Source of the DNA: Arthrobacter sp. 135MFCol5.1 | GTDB lineage: Bacteria > Actinomycetota > Actinomycetes > Actinomycetales > Micrococcaceae | Assembly: GCF_000374865.1 (NCBI RefSeq) | Contig: NZ_KB895452.1 | Coordinates: 558,001 to 622,000, forward strand | Length of the DNA stretch: 64,000 bases | Direction of reading: 5' to 3' | Shown here: positions 60,349-64,000 of the stretch, one piece after another | Layout: each line of letters begins with the position of its first letter | Numbering within the stretch: position 1 is the first letter of the stretch | Translations under genes and position numbers: made by a program | Notes under the pieces: model-generated | The model's input: only the letters and a program-made list of their open reading frames with translations | What the model was told of the DNA's origin: nothing | The model's database searches: none

Positions 60349-61728
60349 TCAGGCCGCAGCCGGCTCCGCTGCCCGCGAACTCCGGTCCCGGCGGATGGTG
60401 GCGCTGATGATCGCAGCGATGGTGCACATGGCCGCCGCACCCAGCCAGGCGTAGGTGTAGTGCCCGGTGGCATCCCGCAGGGCTCCGGCGGCGATGGCCG
60501 CCGCGGCGGCGCCGAGCTGGTGGGCCGCGAACACCCAGCCGAAGACCACGCTGCCGTCCGCACCAAACGTTTCGCGGCAGATGGCGGCCGTGGGGGGAAC
60601 GGTGGCTACCCAGTCCAGGCCGTAGATCACCACGAAGACGATCATGCTGGGCTGGACCTCGGCGTTCAGCAGCAATGGCAGCACCAGCAGGCCGATGCCG
60701 CGGAACTGGTAGTAGACGGCCAGCAGGACGCGGGGATTGAACCTGTCGGTCAGCCAGCCGGAGGCGATGGTGCCGATGATGTCGAAGATCCCGACGACGG
60801 CGAGCAGTCCCGCGGCCGTGGTTTCGGGCATGCCGTGGTCGTGCGCGGAGGGGATGAAGTGGGTGCCGATCAGCCCGTTGGTGGTGGCTCCGCAGATGGC
60901 GAAACCTGCCGCCAGCGCCCAGAACGTCCGGACTTTGATGGCCCGGCGGAGGACCTGGAGGGCGCGGACGGCGGCGTTGGCGCGGGGCCCGTCCGCGGCT
61001 GCGGGGACTTTGGCTCCGTCCGGCATCACGGTGTCCGCGGGCACCGGGGGCACCGGGGGCAGGGCACCGTACGGCAACACCCCGACGTCGGCGGGCGAGT
61101 TCTTGAGGAACTTCAGCACCAGCGGGACCACGGCGAGGGCGCCCGCGGCGATCAGCAGGGATGCCTGCCGCCAGCCGGGGTCCTGTGCCAGGAGGGCGAT
61201 GAACGGCAGGAAGACGAGCTGGCCGGCGGCGCTGCCGGCGGTCAGGATGCCGATGACCAGCCCGCGGTTTTTGGTGAACCAGGTGTTGGCGATGGTGGCC
61301 GCGAAGACCAAGGCCATGGAACCGGTGCCGAGGCCGATCAGCAGGCCCCAGGTCAGCAGGATCTGCCAGGACTGGTTCACCAGCACCGTCAAGGCGCTGC
61401 CGAGGCCGATCAGGACCAGGGCTGTTGCCGTGACGGCGCGGATGCCGAACCGTTCCATCAGGGCGGCGGCGAACGGTGCGGTCAGGCCGAACAGGACAAG
61501 GTTGATGCTGACCGCAGCCGACAGGACCGTGGTGGACCAGCCGAACTCCTGCTGGAGCGGGACCATGAGCACCCCGGGGGCCGCCCGGAATCCAGCCGCC
61601 CCGACCAGCGCAAGGAACGCCACGGCGGCGACGATCCATGCCGGGTGCAGCCGGCGGCGCCGGACCGTGTCCGGCCCGGCGGCGGCTTCGGCGGGTAGTT
61701 CGGCTGCTTCCTCGGGCAGGGTGCTCAC
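60349..61728 (-). CDS. MFS transporter under HxlR control
   Basis: A 459-residue MFS transporter with about 12 helices. VSINLVLFGLTAPFAAALMERFG (in part) carries the motif A-type loop, and a long central loop (about residues 215-255) follows helix 6. The layout resembles oxalate/formate-type or monocarboxylate antiporters. I chose the GTG at 61728, which overlaps the HxlR stop (GTGA), so regulator and transporter form an operon. The longer open frame overlaps the regulator gene too far to be real. Confidence 0.88.
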   Translation of the reverse strand: MSTLPEEAAELPAEAAAGPDTVRRRRLHPAWIVAAVAFLALVGAAGFRAAPGVLMVPLQQEFGWSTTVLSAAVSINLVLFGLTAPFAAALMERFGIRAVTATALVLIGLGSALTVLVNQSWQILLTWGLLIGLGTGSMALVFAATIANTWFTKNRGLVIGILTAGSAAGQLVFLPFIALLAQDPGWRQASLLIAAGALAVVPLVLKFLKNSPADVGVLPYGALPPVPPVPADTVMPDGAKVPAAADGPRANAAVRALQVLRRAIKVRTFWALAAGFAICGATTNGLIGTHFIPSAHDHGMPETTAAGLLAVVGIFDIIGTIASGWLTDRFNPRVLLAVYYQFRGIGLLVLPLLLNAEVQPSMIVFVVIYGLDWVATVPPTAAICRETFGADGSVVFGWVFAAHQLGAAAAAIAAGALRDATGHYTYAWLGAAAMCTIAAIISATIRRDRSSRAAEPAAA

Positions 61729-62231
61729 GCGGCCGTTCCCTCCCGGGCTGCGGTGGACAACCGGATGGGCTGCTCGGACCGTGACCGGCTGTGCCAGCTG
61801 GTGTTCGCGGCGGTGAGCCGTTCCCCGCACCTCGTGCAGGTGTCGGCCGAGGTGGTGGGTTTCCCGCAGCCCGAATGGATGACGTACAGGTGGGCCTGCT
61901 CCGAGGGCGCGGGCAGGTGCTTCTCCGCCCAGATGGTGACCGCGTTCAGGACCGGGAGTGCGTCTTCACCCATGGCGGTGAGCACGTATTCCTGGCGGGT
62001 ACGGCCGCCGTCGTCGTACGGCTTCTTCTCCAGCAGCCCGGACTCAACCAGACCCGCGAGCCGCTTGGTGAGGACCGAGTCGGCCACTTCGAGGCGGGCC
62101 TTCATGGGGTCGAACCGGCCGTTCCCGAAGAAGACCTCGCGCAGGACCAGGACGGACCAGGGGTCGCCCAGGATGTCCAGGCCGCGGGCCATGCTGCAGG
62201 TGCGTTGGGACCAGTCAGATCGGAGAGGCAT
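61725..62231 (-). CDS. HxlR-family regulator with C-terminal zinc-ribbon-like end
   Basis: A 168-residue regulator. The HxlR winged helix occupies the first 105 residues (CSMARGLDILGDPWSVLVLR, KARLEVADSVLTKRLAGLVE, YVLTAMGEDALPVL). The C-terminal part, HSGCGKPTTSADTCTRCGE, holds three Cys and one His in a zinc-ribbon-like pattern, which is more than a usual HxlR carries. The start follows TAGGGT by 6 nt, so it is probably leaderless. A palindrome lies in its promoter, and the MFS gene overlaps its end, so auto-repression together with the transporter is likely. Confidence 0.9.
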   Translation of the reverse strand: MPLRSDWSQRTCSMARGLDILGDPWSVLVLREVFFGNGRFDPMKARLEVADSVLTKRLAGLVESGLLEKKPYDDGGRTRQEYVLTAMGEDALPVLNAVTIWAEKHLPAPSEQAHLYVIHSGCGKPTTSADTCTRCGERLTAANTSWHSRSRSEQPIRLSTAAREGTAA

Positions 62232-62237
62232 ACGGGA

Positions 62238-62274
62238 ACCCTAGCTGACTTTCTTCAAGAAAGCCAGGGTTCCC
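62238..62274 (-). promoter_or_regulatory. HxlR promoter with nested palindromes
   Basis: The -10 box TAGGGT (62238-62243) stands 6 nt before the ATG. CTTTCTT-C-AAGAAAG (62249-62263) lies just upstream, in the -10/-35 spacer. An outer pair GGGAACCCT/AGGGTTCCC (62234-62242 with 62266-62274) encloses it. The inner palindrome is a good operator candidate. The outer pair could also act as a hairpin after the cystathionine gamma-synthase gene. Confidence 0.65.
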
Positions 62275-62283
62275 CTGCCGCCG

Positions 62284-63447
62284 CTACGGTATTGCGGAAA
62301 AGGCTTGGTCGAGGTCGGCGATGAGGTCCTCGACGTCCTCGATGCCGCAGGACAGGCGCAGCAGGTTGACCGGAACTGCCAGCTCGGTACCTTTCACCGA
62401 GGCGTGGGTCATCTCTGACGGGTAGTTCATGAGCGATTCGATGCCGCCGAGCGATTCGGCCAGGGTGAACACGGTGGTGGACTCCGCCACCTTCCGGGCC
62501 GCGGCTTCACCGCCCTTGAACTGCACGGACACCATGCCGCCGAACTTGCGCATCTGCGTCCTGGCGAGTTCGTGGCCGGGGTGCGTCGGCAGGCCCGGGT
62601 ACAGCACAGCCTCCACTTCAGGACGCTCCAGCAGCCACTCGGCCACCGCCTGGCCGTTCTCGCTGTGCCGGTCCATGCGCACGCCAAGCGTCTTCAGCCC
62701 CCGGGTGGTCAGGAAGGCGTCCATCGGCCCGGAAACCGCACCTACCGCGAACTGCACGAAACCGATCTTCTCCGCCAGCTCCGCGTCCTTCACCACCACG
62801 GCGCCGCCCACCACATCCGAGTGTCCGCCAATGTACTTGGTGGTGGAGTGGACCACCACGTCGGCACCGAGGGCCAGCGGGTTCTGCAGGTAGGGCGAGG
62901 CGAAGGTGTTGTCCACCACCAGCAGGGCGCCGGCGGCGTGGGCGATATCCGCGAGCGCGGCGATGTCCGTGATCTTCATCAGCGGGTTGGAGGGGGTCTC
63001 CACCCACACGAAGCGCGTCTTGTTGGCAGCGACGGCGCTGCGGACGGTGTCCAGGTTGGCCATGTCCACCGGGGTGTTGCCGATCCCCCAATCGCCCAGC
63101 ACGCGGCTGATCAGCCGGTAGGTGCCGCCGTACGCGTCGTTGCCGAGCACGATGTGGTCGCCCGGGCGGGTGAGGGCACGGATAAGGGCGTCCTCCGCAG
63201 CCAGGCCTGAGCTGAAGCTGTAGGCGTGCGTCCCGAGTTCCAGGGCGGCAAGCTGTTCCTGCAGGGCGTCCCGGGTGGGGTTGCCGCCGCGGCCGTACTC
63301 GTAACCGCTGCGCAGGCCGCCGATGCCGTCCTGGGCGTAGGTGGAACTGAAGTGCAACGGGGGGACCACGGCGCCGGTACGGGGCTCGAAAGCCTGGCCG
63401 GCGTGGACGGCCCGGGTGTTGAAGCCTTGGTTCTCAGAGGCAGTCAT
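62284..63447 (-). CDS. metB: Cystathionine gamma-synthase
   Basis: A 387-residue PLP enzyme of the Cys/Met metabolism family. The PLP Lys is in VHSTTKYIGGHSDVVGG (about Lys204), with FSSGLAAEDALIRAL and WVETPSNPLMKITDI also typical. It joins an activated homoserine with cysteine, or in reverse acts as a gamma-lyase. With the adjacent cystathionine beta-synthase 10 nt upstream, the pair more likely carries out transsulfuration, so a metB or a cystathionine gamma-lyase (mccB-like) role are both possible. Confidence 0.9.
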   Translation of the reverse strand: MTASENQGFNTRAVHAGQAFEPRTGAVVPPLHFSSTYAQDGIGGLRSGYEYGRGGNPTRDALQEQLAALELGTHAYSFSSGLAAEDALIRALTRPGDHIVLGNDAYGGTYRLISRVLGDWGIGNTPVDMANLDTVRSAVAANKTRFVWVETPSNPLMKITDIAALADIAHAAGALLVVDNTFASPYLQNPLALGADVVVHSTTKYIGGHSDVVGGAVVVKDAELAEKIGFVQFAVGAVSGPMDAFLTTRGLKTLGVRMDRHSENGQAVAEWLLERPEVEAVLYPGLPTHPGHELARTQMRKFGGMVSVQFKGGEAAARKVAESTTVFTLAESLGGIESLMNYPSEMTHASVKGTELAVPVNLLRLSCGIEDVEDLIADLDQAFSAIP

Positions 63448-63457
63448 GGGTGCTCCT

Positions 63458-64000
63458 TTAGTTGCTCAGGTAGGCCAGCAGGTCGTGCCGGGTGAGGATT
63501 CCCACGGGCGCGCCCACAAACGTGACCATCAGGGTATCCGTGTCCGAGAGCAGCTCCCTGGCGGCGGAGATGGTTTCCAGCGACCCGATCACGGGCAGCT
63601 TGGGGCCCATGTGTTCGGAAATCTTGTCCGTCAGCTTCGCTTCGCCGCGGAACAGCTTGGCGGTCAGCGTTCGTTCGTCCACGGCACCCAGGACCTCACC
63701 CATGACCACGGGCGGTTCCTGCGAGAGGACCGGGATGTGGCTGACGCCGAACTCGGTCATGATGTTGATGACGTCCCGCACGGATTCGTTGGGGTGGATG
63801 TGTACCAGGTCCGGAAGTTCGCCGGTCTTGGACTTGATGACCTCACCCACCGACGTTTCCTCGCCCCCGGAGAGGAAGCCGTAGGAGCGCATCCACTGGT
63901 CGTTGAAGATCTTCGCCAGGTATCCGCGGCCCGAGTCGGGCAGGATGACCACGACGACGGCACTTTCGGGCAGGTCCCGCGCCGCCTTGAGCGCTGCCAC
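63458..64000 (-). CDS. Cystathionine beta-synthase, C-terminal part (cut by window edge)
   Basis: The last 180 codons of a cystathionine beta-synthase. The end of the PLP domain is visible (VVVVILPDSGRGYLAKIFND), followed by a linker and two CBS regulatory domains (IHPNESVRDVINIMTEFGVS and then the ending VGAPVGILTRHDLLAYL). This is the full-length type with a CBS pair. It condenses serine or acetylserine with homocysteine. Its start lies beyond the right edge. The next gene, cystathionine gamma-synthase, begins 10 nt downstream. Confidence 0.95.
   Translation of the reverse strand: MAALKAARDLPESAVVVVILPDSGRGYLAKIFNDQWMRSYGFLSGGEETSVGEVIKSKTGELPDLVHIHPNESVRDVINIMTEFGVSHIPVLSQEPPVVMGEVLGAVDERTLTAKLFRGEAKLTDKISEHMGPKLPVIGSLETISAARELLSDTDTLMVTFVGAPVGILTRHDLLAYLSN

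Noticed and set aside
1..64000. CRISPR arrays, insertion sequences or phage genes
   Set aside because: I saw no regularly spaced repeats, transposase or integrase motifs, or terminal inverted repeats flanking a gene.

Overview
The window is about 64 kb of high-GC actinobacterial chromosome. The gene content fits a member of the Micrococcaceae close to Arthrobacter/Pseudarthrobacter: mycothiol synthase, a GlnR-type orphan regulator, a NusG with a long acidic N-terminal extension, tRNA-Trp directly before secE-nusG, and many genes whose start codon follows a -10 box by only 6-7 nt. The genus is an inference from gene order and protein sequence; no 16S or other marker is present. I see no insertion sequence, phage, CRISPR array or plasmid gene.

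Layout. 0-10 kb: the ribosomal/transcription cluster on the minus strand, read right to left as tRNA-Trp, secE, nusG, rplK, rplA, two tandem acetyltransferases, rplJ (with a structured leader and attenuator), rplL. A plus-strand thiolase-ybaK pair and a lipoprotein gene follow, and then the start of rpoB, cut by the window edge. 10-18 kb: an aminotransferase; an envelope-stress module of LiaF/PspC-like membrane proteins divergent from a PspC-histidine kinase and NarL-type regulator; phosphofructokinase. 18-31 kb: an exporter, an ankyrin protein, a YgfZ-type protein, a flavoprotein, nitrobindin, GlnR, MshD, polyphosphate kinase and a Nudix-phosphatase fusion. Part of this run resembles the M. 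tuberculosis Rv0811c-Rv0819 neighbourhood.

30-38 kb: thyA-folA, a three-gene WXG-domain secretion-like module with no recognised partners, asd, a CPA2 antiporter and murB. 39-51 kb: a secreted trypsin-like protease, a HadAB-like dehydratase pair, a CitE-like lyase, an aldo/keto reductase, a GH13 glucosidase divergent from its probable ROK repressor, a CPA1 antiporter, two small redox genes, a second-type YidC and two tRNAs. 51-64 kb: a DEAD-box helicase with a long leader, a MOSC protein, a four-gene operon (YgiB-like protein, YgiC-like ATP-grasp ligase, APC permease, glutaryl-CoA dehydrogenase-like enzyme), an SDR, an HxlR-MFS pair, and cystathionine gamma-synthase with the end of cystathionine beta-synthase.

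The best candidates for undescribed biology are the WXG-domain module (32.2-34.3 kb), the YgiB/YgiC-permease-dehydrogenase operon (54.9-59.4 kb), the PspC/LiaFSR-like cluster (11.8-16.0 kb), and the palindrome inside the HxlR promoter (62.2 kb).
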